Notes: generated from the letters alone by a model not told the origin. A stretch of DNA of 64,000 bases from Eriocheir sinensis (GCF_024679095.1 NC_066520.1:14012209-14076208); one strand, 5' to 3'; positions 1 to 12,376 are shown, counted from the first letter of the stretch. Numbers and translations are program-made.

Positions 1-47
<47 letters not shown>
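1..47. repeat. (CA)n microsatellite at the window edge
   Basis: A pure CA dinucleotide run truncated by the window boundary. Confidence 0.98.
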
Positions 48-49
<2 letters not shown>

Positions 50-119
50 TCGCACCTCTTCCACTAATTCTTTTTACACGTCTTCCGTCTTCATCCCTCA
101 CAGTCTCTTCAACAAACCA

Positions 120-1010
120 TCCTCACTACTCTCTCTCTCTCTCTCACACACACACTATGCCTTTTTCACATTATTACAATATATACTATTTCTTTATCTC
201 TTTTCCTCCACTCCTCTTCTTTCTTTCTCTTCATTTCTTTCCCTTTACCTTTCTGTCCATTTGTTTTTATTTCCTCTTTCTCATTTTTTTCCTGCGTTGT
301 TTCCACTCTTCTTACCTTTTCTACCTCCTCCTCTGCCGCCTCATTTGCTGCTCTCCTTTCTTTCCGTTTGTCTACTTCTTCTTCCTACATGTTTCTCCAC
401 TCCTCAGATTTCTTTCCTTCCTTAAACCTCATTTTATCCGCCTTTTCACACTTCGTTTCTCCCGCGTTCCTCTACCTCCTCCTCCTCCTCTCTTCCTTCG
501 CTTCTTTTCTTTCTCTCATTTTTCCTACCTCTTCCTTTCTCTCTGCTCTTTAAATATCTTTCTTTCCTCACCTCCTTATTATCTCCTTTTCTTTTCCTCA
601 CCTCCTTATTTCCTCCTTTTCTTTTCATTTTCTCCACCCCTGTCCTCTCTTCCCTTACAGTTTTTCCCCTTATCTTCTTTCGTTACACCCATTTTTGTCA
701 TCCTTACATTCTTTCTGCTCTTCTTTTCTCCCTCATTCTCTCTTCCTTCCAGCCTTCTTTTCAAGCTTCAAACATCTTTCTTTTCTCACTTCTATTTTTC
801 ACTTTTCCTATGCGCTCCCCATCCCTTCTCACATTTTCTCTCCTCTACCTCCTCTTTTCTCTTTCTTTCTTTATTTTTGCCTACTTCTTCTTTTCTCTAC
901 ATTCCTCCCATCCCTCTCCTCCCTCACCTTTTCTCCTATACGTTCGTCATCCCTTTTATTCTCTCTCCTCCTCTTCCTCTTTTTCCCTTTCACTCTCTCC
1001 CTTCTCACCT
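120..1010. repeat. Polypyrimidine-rich block
   Basis: Roughly 900 bp of almost uninterrupted C/T on the + strand. It gives long Phe/Ser/Leu-only open frames with no domain character. A short direct repeat of TTTTCCTCACCTCCTTATT occurs near 575-630. Confidence 0.85.
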
Positions 1011-1269
1011 CTGAACCCATACAAGCGGGACCTCCCATGGCGAAGCTCTCTGTGTTTCCTAAAAAGCCTTGAAGTATTTAGCGGCCCGGCGGTGAAAATG
1101 GATGAAAAAGGAGAACAAACAAACACGGACAATATGAGAGATAAGGCGCCATCATCATAAACTCCTCTCCCCCTCCCTATTTTTTTTCTTTCCTCCTCCT
1201 CGTTAGTTTGGTTGATGTGTCGGTTTTATGTGGCTGGAGGTGTTCATGCTTGTAATGATGCGTGTGGGA

Positions 1270-1660
1270 ACAAGGAGTGTGTGGGAGGATGTAGGTGTGA
1301 GGAGGAGGAGGACCAGGAGGAGGAGGAAGAAGGGAGGAGAAAGCAATGGTAGAATTAAAGTGTGGGAGTAGGATGAAAAGGAGGATGAGAATGAGGAAGA
1401 GGAGGAGGAGGAGGAAGCAATGGTGGAATTAATGCGTTGAGGGAAGAATAGAAGGTTGTATTTTTTTTTTACAACAAAGGAGACAGCTCAAGGTCACACA
1501 AAAAGAAAACAATAATAAAAAAAGCCCGCTGTATAATGAAGAAGAGAAGAATGAGGAAAAAAGAACAAGGAATAGGGGAAGGGAGGAGGAGGAGAAAGAT
1601 GAAGAGGAGAAAAGTAGAGGAAAAAAAATAAAAATAAAAAGGATTAAAGAAATCAATAAT
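1270..1660. repeat. Polypurine-rich block with a retroposon fragment
   Basis: GGA/GAA-rich DNA flanks a 78-bp truncated copy of the poly(A)-ended retroposon at 1459-1536. The minus-strand frame over it is low complexity. Confidence 0.75.
1459..1536 (-). mobile_element. Truncated poly(A)-ended retroposon, family A copy 1
   Basis: The + strand reads T10, ACAACAAAGGAGACAGCTCA, then A-rich AATAATAAAAAAAGCCCGCT. The minus strand is the sense direction because it ends in TTGT followed by poly(A). It shares this module with copies at 22747, 44537 and 59309 but lacks the GTGGCC...TCGGGAGGAG part. Confidence 0.75.
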
Positions 1661-1799
1661 ACAACAAATTTTACCACTTCATGATCCTACAGAATAGTTT
1701 TGTATCGTAAATAACTAAGTGTCATGCCTCATCCCTTCACCCACCCAACCCGGCTACCTCTTTCCCCCCACTTTCCCCAGAAGAGGTTAAGCCTGGTAT

Positions 1800-3065
1800 T
1801 ACTAGACACTTTTCCATATCACATCAGCTATTTCTAAAGGTCAAAGAGGGGATCAATCGGGTTCTAATGAGTGTTTCTTTAGGTTCATGGTACAGAAGAA
1901 GGGTCAAACTACCACCAGGGTCATGAAACTACCCCCGGAAATGCCCACAACTCCTACGAAAGCTTTGTCAAATATGTGTTTCTTTAGGTTCACGGTACAG
2001 AAGAAGGGTCAAACTACCACCAGGGTCATGAAACTACCCCCGGAAATGCCCACAACTCCTACGAAAGCTTTGTCAAATATATGTTTCTTTAGGTTCACGG
2101 TACAGAAGAAGGGTCAAACTACCACCAGGGTCATGAAACTACCCCTGGAAATGCCCACAACTCCTACGAAAGCCTTGTCAAATATATGTTTCTTTAGGTT
2201 CACGGTACAGAAGAAGGGTCAAACTACCACCAGGGTCATGAAACTACCCCCGGAAATGCCCACAACTCCTACGAAAGCTTTGTCAAATATATGTTTCTTT
2301 AGGTTCACGGTACAGAAGAAGGGTCAAACTACCACCAGGGTCATGAAACTACCCCTGGAAATGCCCACAACTCCTACGAAAGCCTTGTCAAATATATGTT
2401 TCTTTAGGTTCATGGTACAGAAGAAGGGTCAAACTACCACCAGGGTCATGAAACTACCCCTGGAAATGCCCACAACTCCTACGAAAGCTTTGTCAAATAT
2501 ATGTTTCTTTAGGTTCACGGTACAGAAGAAGGGTCAAACTACCACCAGGGTCATGAAACTACCCCTGGAAATGCCCACAACTCCTACGAAAGCTTTGTCA
2601 AATATGTGTTTCTTTAGGTTCACGGTACAGAAGAAGGGTCAAACTACCACCAGGGTCATGAAACTACCCCCGGAAATGCCCACAACTCCTACGAAAGCCT
2701 TGTCAAATATGTGTTTCTTTAGGTTCACGGTACAGAAGAAGGGTCAAACTACCACCAGGGTCATGAAACTACCCCCGGAAATGCCCACAACTCCTACGAA
2801 AGCCTTGTCAAATATGTGTTTCTTTAGGTTCACGGTACAGAAGAAGGGTCAAACTACCACCAGGGTCATGAAACTACCCCTGAAAATGCCCACAACTCCT
2901 ACGAAAGCTTTGTCAAATATGTGTTTCTTTAGGTTCACGGTACAGAAGAAGGGTCAAACTACCACCAGGGTCATGAAACTACCCCTGAAAATGCCCACAA
3001 CTCCTACGAAAGCCTTGTCAAATATGTGTTCTTGGGCTGCGAAATGTCTCATAATACGACCGTAA
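1800..3065 (-). mobile_element. Dispersed element family B, copy 1, containing an internal tandem amplification
   Basis: Read on the minus strand, the flanks and array match the copies at 14345, 25810 and 27940: ACATTTCG, a CACATTTGACAAAGCTTTCG-type run, GTAGTTT(C/T)ATGACCCTGG, and at the far end CTCTTTGACCTTTAGAAATAG. The 105-bp array at 1872-3026 sits inside it. The element has no coding capacity that I can see and its class is unknown. Confidence 0.65.
1872..3026. repeat. 105-bp minisatellite, 11 units
   Basis: Units begin every 105 bp at TGTTTCTTTAGG (1872, 1977, 2082 and on to 2922) and are nearly identical, varying at about five positions. Because 105 is divisible by three, one frame stays open for 392 codons (1887-3065) as a 35-residue repeat. 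Four of the five variable positions change the amino acid, and two are CG-to-TG transitions, so I read it as noncoding. Units 2-3 and 4-5 share identical variant patterns, indicating dimer-level duplication. Confidence 0.95.
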
Positions 3066-3261
3066 CTTACTTGGTCCAACTAGAACTGACCCAACCCGAA
3101 CCCACCCGCCCTGATTACCCATGCCCCTTCAGAATAGTAAAGACTGACCTGACCAGACTCATCCTCGTCCTTGTCCTTCTCGTCGTCTTCCTCGTCTTCG
3201 TCCTCCTTCTTCCCTGCTTTTATCTTCGAATGTTTACATATACCCTTGTTGCTGTTACTAA
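3066..3261. other. Short unique spacer
   Basis: No gene or repeat is recognised between the minisatellite and the trinucleotide tract. Confidence 0.4.
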
Positions 3262-3347
3262 TACAATCACTCCTCCTCCTTCTTCTCCTCCTCCTCCTCC
3301 TCCTACTCCTATTTCTATTACTACTACTACTACTACTACTACTACTG

Positions 3348-3402
<55 letters not shown>

Positions 3403-3550
3403 CACTATCACCAACAACACCGCCGTCGCTACAGTCTACGAACCAAACAAATCTTTTTTCTCCGCCATCATGCTAAAAGAAGTCCACTTTGACGATGAAA
3501 TCTCGTATCACGGCAGGAGGAGGAGGAGGAGGAGGAGGAGGGGGAGGATT
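3262..3550. repeat. Compound trinucleotide tract (CTC/CTT), (ACT)n, (AGG)n
   Basis: Pyrimidine triplets at 3262-3304 run into about 95 bp of ACT repeats (3310-3404). AGG repeats follow at 3513-3545. Homopolymeric Thr, Leu and Val open frames result and are artefacts. Confidence 0.95.
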
Positions 3551-4800
3551 ACGGGCTAGCTGACGCGGCCACCGACGATGCCCAAGGGAGGAACACATAA
3601 ATATTTGGTTCTACTGATGGTGGACGGTGGACACGAGAACAGGAGGAGGAGGAGGAGGAGGAGGAAGGAGGAAGGAGTGAGATAATGGAAGGAGAGCGAA
3701 ATGTATTTGTAGGAGGTGACAAGGAGGAGGAACGAAGAATGAGGAGTGGAGGTGGAGGAGGGAAAGGAGGAAGATTATAGGAGGAGTGGAGGAGGACGAG
3801 GAGGAGGAGGAGGAGGTCGCAGGGCAAGATATACACGGGTAAGGGAAGAGGAGGTATTAAGAGGGCGAAGAATAATGAGGGCGAGGAGAGAGTAAGGGAA
3901 GTGTATATACGTGATAACGAACTAAAGTGTCCATAGATCAAAGTTAACTGCTGGAGCACTTACGTAACAGGAAAATAAAGCTTGGATTACATAGGAAAAA
4001 AGAAGCTTGTATAGAAATTCATAACAGACAGATAGAGGGATATGGAAACTTAGAATAGTGTCTCAGGAGATTTTAATTAACGAAAGCAACAGATGTATAG
4101 TTATCAAACCTTTTTCCTCTGAACCATGAGAAGAAATAAAGGAAATAAAGACTTGCTCCCTATATATAATCTTTTTCCTTTAGTCGATAATAGAAAGTTT
4201 GGGGGAAAGGGAAAGGCAGGGAAAAGGAGGGGAGACGAAAGAGGTTGATTAAGAAGGTGGATGAGAGGGAAGGAGGAAAGCAGGAGGTGGTTAAGTAGGA
4301 GAAATGAGGAAGGAAGAAGGGAGAAACTGATATACGTAAACAATGATGGAAATAAAATTAAAGATAAATCTGTCATCTAAGTTTGAATCATTTTTTGTTT
4401 GTTTTTTGTTTCATGTATTTAATGCCTTGTATTTGTAATGGTAATTTTGTTATTATTTTATTTTTAATGCTGAGAGAAGGAATGATTATAAGAATATACT
4501 TAAAGAACGTATCCAAATAACCTTGTGAATTGGATCAACCGACTAAATAAAATAAAAACTCAGGATAAAGAAAAATATGAATTCTACTCAAACTAAAACA
4601 CATCGTAAGCAACAATAAGCAACACAAATACAAAGAAAAAAACAACACCAAACCAAAACTAAAGAAAGAAAAATAAAATGACCGAATCTTCACCGACCCG
4701 AGAAAAAGACTTCAATCCCTTATCTCACACCCTGATTAAATGAAGTTACTCCTTACTGACTGTCAGCTGATTAACTCGAAAACTGACCTACAGACTGCCC
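3551..4800. other. Polypurine block then AT-rich unique DNA
   Basis: GGA-rich sequence occupies 3635-3900. From 3950 to 4800 the DNA is AT-rich and complex with no convincing gene, apart from a purine-rich patch at 4200-4330. Confidence 0.5.
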
Positions 4801-4804
4801 TTGG

Positions 4805-5035
<231 letters not shown>

Positions 5036-5089
5036 GGCTAGGGAGACAGAAACAGAGACAGAACATATATACATACACACATCACTTCC

Positions 5090-5800
5090 AAGAGCCATTT
5101 AGAAGTCTTCGTTTGTGGCCTTCGCAAGTGGTCGTCGATGCAGTGCGTTTAAACATGCCTGACAGCCGCTTGTGTCTTCTTGCTCTCGCGTGTCGGGTAA
5201 GACTCGTGTTGGTTTCTGCTGTTGTGGTGAAGGCGAAAGGACACACTCGGAGATATTAATTAAGGGAAAGGAAGGAATAGTGTTGGAATCTTTCCTGCGT
5301 GCCATTGTCTTCCCCTCACATGTTAGATTAGGACTCATGTTGGTTTCTTCTGAAGCAGCGAGGGCGAAAGGGTACACACGGAGATGTTAAAAGGGAAAGG
5401 AAGAAAGTGTCGAAATCTTCACTGCGCGCCATCCATCGACAAATCCGCAAACTTATGCTCCTTAAATACTTTTCTTGCATAGTTTCAACTCCTGGAAGCA
5501 GCTGTACATTCTTGCTGAAATAAAGGGGTAAAATATTGTCGAACTCATCACGGTGAGCCATCAGTCAAGGAATCCGCTAACTTATGTAACTTAATACATT
5601 TCAACTCTTAGAAATGTGGTTATTTATATAAATGTCACTTATAGTGATGAGAAAATAGTTCAGAGAAAAGGAAGGAACTGTCGAAACCTTCACTGTGCGT
5701 TATCTGACGACAAATCTGCTAACTCATGTCTCTTAAATAAGTTTTATGCATAGTTTCATCTCCAAGAAATGTAGTAATTAAAAAAAATATTTGAATTCTG
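5090..5800. repeat. Diverged tandem repeats, about 130-180 bp units
   Basis: Recurring landmarks are GACTC(G/A)TGTTGGTTTCT, GGCGAAAGG...ACAC(A/T)CGGAGAT, GGAAAGGAAG, TGTCGAAA(T/C)CTTCACTG, and later ACAAATC(C/T)GC(A/T)AACT and GCATAGTTTCA. Four to five degenerate units can be followed; an old array. Confidence 0.75.
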
Positions 5801-6284
5801 GTGATAAGGAAACTCCATTCTTTTTTTCAATTCCAACACTAATGGAGATTTTTTTTACATTAGAGGCAAACAAAAAAAAGCAGGAAAAAAGTCTGCAAAA
5901 TTATACCGCTTCCCGATAGCGATAGACAATTTCAAAATATTATTTAGAACCGGTTGCGATCCCTCCTGCTTATTTCTCGCTTTGTTATTGTGTCGGTTTT
6001 CCACTTCTTGTTCTGAAATTGTAAAGGGAATTAAAAAAAAAAAAAATCACCAGTAGAATATAAGGGAACCATTCACTCCTGCTGATCCATTACCCCCTCC
6101 TCTGCCATGGGTGTGAGGTGGAGGTGTGGAGGTGAAGGTGGAGGTGGTGAGGGAGGTGGTGCAGGAGGTGGTGACGGTGGTGGCGGTGCAGGCTGCCGCG
6201 AGTACTTGAAAACACTCTCCTATTTAGCTGTTACACTTAGTTTGTAAACACCACCTCCATAAACTACCTCCCCCGTGCACCCAC
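5801..6284. other. Unique DNA with a GGTGGAGGT-rich patch
   Basis: AT-rich complex sequence is followed at 6109-6195 by imperfect GGTGGAGGT repeats. No gene seen. Confidence 0.5.
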
Positions 6285-6286
6285 TA

Positions 6287-6346
<60 letters not shown>

Positions 6347-6500
6347 TCCTTTATTCTCCAGTATTGCTTTGTCAGATCGTGTATTACATTCAGAGGAGGA
6401 GGAGGAGGAGGAGGAGGAGGAGGAGGCAATTGTTTCTTATTCATTTTCTTTAGCTTTGCTTTTAGAGGCCAGATGAGCGTGAATATTGCTTGTGGTACAG

Positions 6501-6568
<68 letters not shown>

Positions 6569-6600
6569 ATTTCTGTGCTTTCTCTGTCTGTTTCTTTGTC
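6285..6600. repeat. Compound microsatellites (CT)n, (GGA)n, (GT)n
   Basis: (CT)n at 6289-6343, (GGA)n at 6393-6426 and (GT)n at 6501-6567, separated by short unique spacers. Confidence 0.97.
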
Positions 6601-6970
6601 TACTTGAGGGGAACATGATTTCTCTCTCTCTCATTTTTTACTCTCCCTTCTGACAAAAAATCATAATCTCTCTTTCCTGTTTTGTGTTTCTTTTACATTT
6701 TTTTACATTTTTTTAGGTGTTCACATTTTGCATATTTCTCTCAAGTGCCGAGGATGTTTTTATTTATTTCTTTTTTCTTTTTCTGACTGACGAAGTGAAG
6801 AAGCTTTGATATGTGACGTTTCCCATATTACATCATTCTCTCTCTTACTTCTCATTCTTTTCCATAATATTTTTTTTGTTCTAGCATTCTCTCAATTCCT
6901 TCTTTTTATTTTCTTTCTTCTTTCTTTTTTCCTTTTTTTCCCTCTTGCATTCTTTCTTTTTTTCCTTTTT

Positions 6971-7002
<32 letters not shown>

Positions 7003-7003
7003 A

Positions 7004-7046
<43 letters not shown>

Positions 7047-7091
7047 ACCTCTTTCCCTCAATCTACCTTCCTCCTTCCTCCTCCTCCTTAG

Positions 7092-7125
<34 letters not shown>

Positions 7126-7380
7126 GGTAAAGAATGGCGTCTGTGCTTCGTCAAGTGTCCGGCCTCTCGGTGTCACTCGTTCGACTTTCCCCCAAAAGTT
7201 CCATCCTTGTCCTGTTTACGTGAGGGAACGACGCTTTTATCTCTCTCTTCCCCTCTCTCTCTCTTTCTCTCTCTCCCCCCGTGCCCCCTCCCCCTCCTTC
7301 CTCAAGAGCAGCAGCAATCTGGTCCTCAGCGTAAACTCAGACGCGACTTAAGTTTGAATCTCAGCTGGAAGAGCAAATAA
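6601..7380. repeat. T/C-rich block with (TTTC)n and (CT)n
   Basis: Pyrimidine-rich DNA with TTTC repeats (6970-7003), CT repeats (7010-7041, 7098-7122) and a complex stretch at 7125-7225. The 181-codon frame across it is low complexity. Confidence 0.75.
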
Positions 7381-7389
7381 GCTTCCACG

Positions 7390-7875
7390 ATTCCATTGAG
7401 AACTGAGAGACGGCTTATATTCACGGGGAGGGGGGAGGAGGAGGAGGAGGAGGAGGAGAAGGAGGAAAGGATATTGGGGGTGAGCTCATATTCACACAAG
7501 GAGGAAACAAGAGGAAGAGGAGTAGGAGGAGGAGTAGGAGGAAGAGGAGGAGAAGGAGCGATAAGAGAAGAAAGAGGAGGAAAATGAGTATACGAAGTGG
7601 AATAAGGAGGAAGAAGAGGAGAAGGAGGGATAGGATAAGAGGGAAGAGAAGGAATGATGGAAAAATGAAGTTGGGGAGAAGAGGCAGGAGGAGGAGGACG
7701 AGGAGGAGGAGAAGGAGGAAGAGGAGAAGGAGGAAGAGGAGAAGGAGGAGAAGAGAAAGAACTATAGAAAAATGAAGAGGGAAGACATTACATTCACCCC
7801 AGTAGAAGTAGGCGAAGACGGAGGAGGAGGAGAAAGAAGAGAAGCAAGAGGATGAAGAAGAGGAGAAGGAGAAGA
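7390..7875. repeat. Polypurine (GGA/GAA) block
   Basis: Continuous purine-rich DNA on the + strand. The Arg/Glu/Lys-rich frames are simple-repeat artefacts. Confidence 0.85.
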
Positions 7876-8020
7876 AGGGGGGTAAGCAGCGCCTGTGTTA
7901 CGCTCCTCCGTCAGTACACAAACAGACGGGCTCCTGCTGGCCGGGGCTCCATTAAGGCTGACCCGCCGGTGTTTACGTTCAGGGCTTCGTCAGGCAAATT
8001 GTGTCTCTCTGGGGGAGGGA
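7876..8020. other. Complex island between purine blocks
   Basis: About 140 bp of balanced, non-repetitive sequence including CCATTAAGG and GTGTTTACG. Its function is unknown; it could be a noncoding conserved element. Confidence 0.3.
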
Positions 8021-8925
8021 GCGAGGGAGGAGGGAGGCACGGGGAAGGTGGTAAGGAGAGGGATGGAGGGAGAGGGTTGAAGGGAGAGTTTTGCTACTTG
8101 CTACTGCCTCCCTCTCGTCTCTCCCTCTCTCCCCTTCCTTTGCCAGACGTCCAAGAAGGGGCAGGAAGGGAGGGAGGAAGGGAGAGAAAGGGTGAGAACG
8201 AGAGGAGGGGGCTCGAGTAAAAGGGTTTCATCATCACGTTAACAGCTAAGAAAAAGAAGGAAGGAGTGAGGAAAGAATGGGAAAGGAAAGAACAGTAAAG
8301 GATGAAGATAGGAGGAGAGACGAGGTGAAAGAGTGAAAGAAGAATAAGGGGAATATAACACTTTATTGCATTTGAAGGGAAGGAAATGTTGGAAAGTCGT
8401 AAATATTTTCGGTAACAGGTATTCTCAAAAGGAAAAAAAAATGAAGATAGCATTCAGTTAAAAAGAAAAGAGGCAGTGAAATATGATGATAAAAAATGAA
8501 GTTAAAGAAAATAAAGAAGAAAAAAAAATACAAACATTCCAAACAATGCGATAGAATAGAGGCATAGAAGTATAACAATAAGAAACTAAGTAAAAGAAAA
8601 GAAAGAGAAAATAAATTAAAAATGAATGAAAGGATGAGTAAGAGAGAGAGGAAGGGGAGTGAGAGGAGAGGAAGGAAGGAGAGGGAGGAGTTAGAGCTTG
8701 CATTGAAACACAGCCCATCCATTCCGGCGCAGTCAAGAAGAGATGAGTCACTGCGATAAAAAGAAAAGAAAAAAACGGAGCGAGAGGGAAAGGGAGAGAA
8801 AGAAAACGGTAAACAGTTGCCGGAACGGAATGCACGGCGGAGGCGGTGCATGAGAACGGCGAGGAAAGGACAGGAGACAGATGGGAACTCGAGGCTAAAG
8901 GCAAGGCCGAGAAAAAAAGAACAGA
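8021..8925. repeat. Purine-rich DNA with a short pyrimidine-to-purine switch
   Basis: GGGA/GAAA-rich sequence with a pyrimidine patch at 8105-8143 that turns to purines at 8146. Minus-strand open frames are Phe/Ser/Leu-only. Confidence 0.75.
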
Positions 8926-10200
8926 CCCAAATAAGAGAAAATGAATGAGTCTGACGTTAAAATTAGACAACTGAGAGCCACGGAAGATGAAGGTGGAAGG
9001 AAAAGGTAAACAAAAGCAGATAATAAAAGAATGAACACAAGAAAGGAAGCAAGGAAAAAAAGCCCACAGACCCCAAATAAGAGAAAATGAATGAGTTACA
9101 CGTTAAAATTAGACAACTGAGAGCCACGGAAGATGAAGGTGGAAGGAAAAGGTAAACAAAAGCAGATAATAAAAGAATGAATACAAGAAAGGAACCAAGG
9201 AAAAAAAGCCCACAGACCCCAAATAAGAGAAAATGAATGAGTTACACGTTAAAATTAGACCCAACTTAAGGTGGCGAAAGGTGGAAGGGAAAGAAAATAG
9301 TAATAAGAGGATGAAGAAAGATGAAGAAAACGAGGACAAAAGAAGACAAGAAAAAAAGGACATACCCCAAATAAGAGAAAATGAGTGAGTCTGACGTTAA
9401 AATTAGAGAACTGAGAGTCACGGAAGATGGAGGTGATAGAATAGAATCAACGAAAGCAATTAATGAGAACTAGAACAAGCAAGGCCCAAAAAATGATGAA
9501 AACCCCCCCCCAAACAACAACAGACTCCAAATAACGGTAAATGAATGAGTTTGACGTTAAAATTAGTCTCTACTGAAGGACAGGGAAGGTGGAGGTGGAA
9601 GAAAAGTGTCAATAAAAGCAGATAATAAGAATGAGGACAAGAGAAGCACTAAGGAAAAACAAAATATAGACTCCAGACAATAGAAAATGAATGAGTTTGA
9701 CGTTAAAATTAGACTCAACTGAAGGTCATGGAAGGTGGAGGTGGAAGAAAGATGTTAACAAAAGCAGATTATTAGAACGAGGACAAGAGAAGCCAAGAAA
9801 AAAAAAAACCCCAATTATAAGAAAACGTATGAATTAGATGTTAAAATTAGACTTTATTGAAGGTGAAGGAAGGTGGAAGTGAAGGAAAATATTAAGAAAA
9901 GCAGAAAATAATAACGAAAACAATAGAAGCGAAAAAAAAGAACTAACCCAATTAACAGAGAATGAATGAGTTAGACGTTAAATTAGACTCAACTGAAGAA
10001 CAAAGAAGGTGGAAGTGAAAGAAAATATTAAGAAAAGCAGAAAATAATAACGAAAACAATAGAAGCGAAGAAAAATAAAGAACTAACCCGAATTATAGAA
10101 AATAAATGAATCTGACGTTAAAATTAGACAACTGAAGGTGAAGGAAGGTGGAGATGAAAGAAAATGTTAACAGAAGCATGTCATAAAAATCAGGGCAAGA
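8926..10200. repeat. Satellite array, nine diverged units of about 137-160 bp
   Basis: Units recur at about 8929, 9075, 9221, 9369, 9529, 9676, 9812, 9949 and 10090. Each carries CAAATAAGAGAAAATGAATGAG, (T/G)ACGTTAAAATTAGAC, a GAAGGTGGAGGTGGAA-like segment and AAAAGCAGATAATAA. The first three are nearly identical and later ones are more diverged, so the array shows an age gradient. Confidence 0.9.
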
Positions 10201-10325
10201 GATATTTCCTTCCCCCTTGAACACCATCTCAGCAGTCAGCATAAGTCAGCAAGTCAGTCTCTTAAGAGCGGGAGGAGGACAGAAGAGCCAAACTCCACCT
10301 TCAGCGATCGGACACACGACTCCTG

Positions 10326-10640
10326 TAAACTCAGCTCAAATTTGACACCACTTGCTGATACATGGACTCGGGGAAGGACTGGAGACTCATAACACACAGA
10401 AACACACAAAACACACCTCAAAAACACACAAAAAATGTTACTCTCGTCTTTTCCAATCACCGTTTTTTTTGCGGTTTAGCGAGTTTAGCGATTCAGAAGA
10501 AGAATATACTCAGCTCAAATTTGACGCCACTTGCTGATATGTGGACCCAGGGAAGGACTGGAGACTCATAACACACAGAAACACACAAAACGCACCTCAA
10601 AACACACAAAAAATATTTAGTTTAAAGCGATTCAGATGAA
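10326..10640. repeat. Two-copy direct repeat, about 180 bp
   Basis: Copies at 10326-10440 and 10506-10613 share CTCAGCTCAAATTTGAC, CCACTTGCTGATA, GGGAAGGACTGGAGACTC and an ACACACAAAA-rich tail. Confidence 0.9.
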
Positions 10641-11250
10641 GAATATACGAGCCAGTAACAAAGGGCTGAATAGCTGTTTTAAATGACCAGTCTGTTTTAG
10701 TTAATTGCTCCTATAAGAAAAACCCATAGTATTCAATAATGAGTAAAAAAAAAAAAAAACCTCCTCCTCCTCCTCACCACCCCTCTCAACTTTCTCTGAC
10801 ACACTGACGGCAATAAAACCTCCACGTCATTTCTTATTGATTAAACAGGAAGTGTCTAAGCGGGTGGAAAAGTCTTATACAACACAAACAGAATCAGCTA
10901 ACGACACTTTATATAACAACCTACGTATTTACGCCCTATTTTGTTACCTAACGCTGATTCTATTGCCGGGAAGCGAGATCCCCTGTTATATCGAGGGGAG
11001 GGGATGGGGAAGGATCGAGGTTAGGTGATCGGCGTCTTCAGAGGAATGTGCAAGTCGCCCCTACCGCTACCCTTAGTATCGATCTTTATTAGGATGTATA
11101 CATGCACTATAAAATCTGCCGCAATACTGATCCACACAGGGGTAACGCAGTCTTAATTATCTCACCCTCGGAAGTCCACACAACAAAGACGTACAAGGAT
11201 CGCACTAAATTCCGTGCCCGCAGACGAGGAGTTGATGTGTTCGGGTGCTG
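10641..11250. other. Unique intergenic DNA
   Basis: Complex sequence without a recognisable gene or repeat, other than a short (CCT)n at 10761-10773. Confidence 0.5.
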
Positions 11251-11254
11251 TGGG

Positions 11255-11720
11255 TCACTGGAGACGATGACGATGACTCAGACTAAGAGGATGACATGGA
11301 GCAGGAGGAAAACGAGGAGGAGGACGAGGACGAAGAATAGACCGAAACCGAGGAGGACGAGAGCAAAGACAACGATGTGAAAACAGAAACAAAGAAGAAC
11401 ATGAGAAGCAGGAAGGGCGAAGAAAAGGGGAGTGCGAGAGGAAAAAGAGCGGAGGACAAAAACAAGACAATAGAAGAGAAAAAAAAAAGGAGCAAAAACT
11501 GGGGAAAGAGTGAAGAGAAGTGAGTGAAGAAGAAATAAGAGAAGAGGACAATGACAACGAAGAGAAAGGGGTGCAAATGCTGAAAGGGCAAAGAGGAAAA
11601 GTGTAGTAGGAAAGGGAGAAAACAAAAAATAAGAGAAAGGAGCAACAACAGCGGAAGAAAGAGCAAAACGAAGAGAAGAAGGAATGTGGAACGAAAGAGA
11701 GAAGGAGAAAGAGATACACT
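11255..11720. repeat. Polypurine-rich block
   Basis: GAGGA/GAAA-rich DNA. The minus-strand frames are Phe/Ser/Leu-rich artefacts. Confidence 0.8.
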
Positions 11721-11892
11721 TCGCCGGGTTATGACTCAGATTCTCTCACCTCCTGCTTGTTTTCCTTTCGATCGCTGCTTCACTACAGACTCGCCCGAAA
11801 TGAACTTGACTTCTCGGCCTTTTCTGCGCGTCTTCGGCCGTTTGTTGTGATTTGTCAGCGTGTATCTCCACTGACCGAGTGTTGTGCCAGGC

Positions 11893-12011
11893 TGAGTGGA
11901 TGACTTAGTGGTGGAGTGAATGGGAGTGGATGACTTAGTGGTGGAGTGAATGGGAGTGGATGACTTAGTGGTGGAGTGAATGGGAGTGGATGACTTAGTG
12001 GTGGAGTGAAT
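11893..12011. repeat. 30-bp minisatellite, four units
   Basis: Essentially perfect units of GTGGATGACTTAGTGGTGG plus AGTGAATGGGA. It is followed by degenerate TGGCTGACTGGATGA-type repeats. Confidence 0.95.
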
Positions 12012-12376
12012 GGTATTATGGCTGGTTGTCTGACTGGCTGGATGACTGGATGACTGGTTGAACTTCCTGCTGGTTTCTTGACTCGGTGGCTGATTGGGTG
12101 AATGGTTGAGTTGCCTGTTGGTTAGCTGGAAAATGAATAGATCGTTGAAAAGATGGACAAATATATATGGAAATAAGGAGAGAGAGAAGAAAGGCTGAAG
12201 AGTTGATTGGCTAAAAAGATGATTAAAAAGCTTGAGCGTTAGCTGATTGGATGATTAATTGCCTTGTTGGATTGATGGATGGGTGGATGGATAAGTGATG
12301 ATGAATAAGTGGTGAATAAGTGACGAATAAGTGAGTGACTGATTAAATGACTGACTGACTGCTTAACCGGCCAACG

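Noticed and set aside
1872..3026. CRISPR-like array
   Set aside because: Units are contiguous head-to-tail with no unique spacers, and the DNA is eukaryotic.
1887..3065. Repeat protein of 392 residues with 35-residue units
   Set aside because: It is a tandem minisatellite derived from a dispersed element. The frame is open because the unit is 105 bp, and the variants are mostly non-synonymous.
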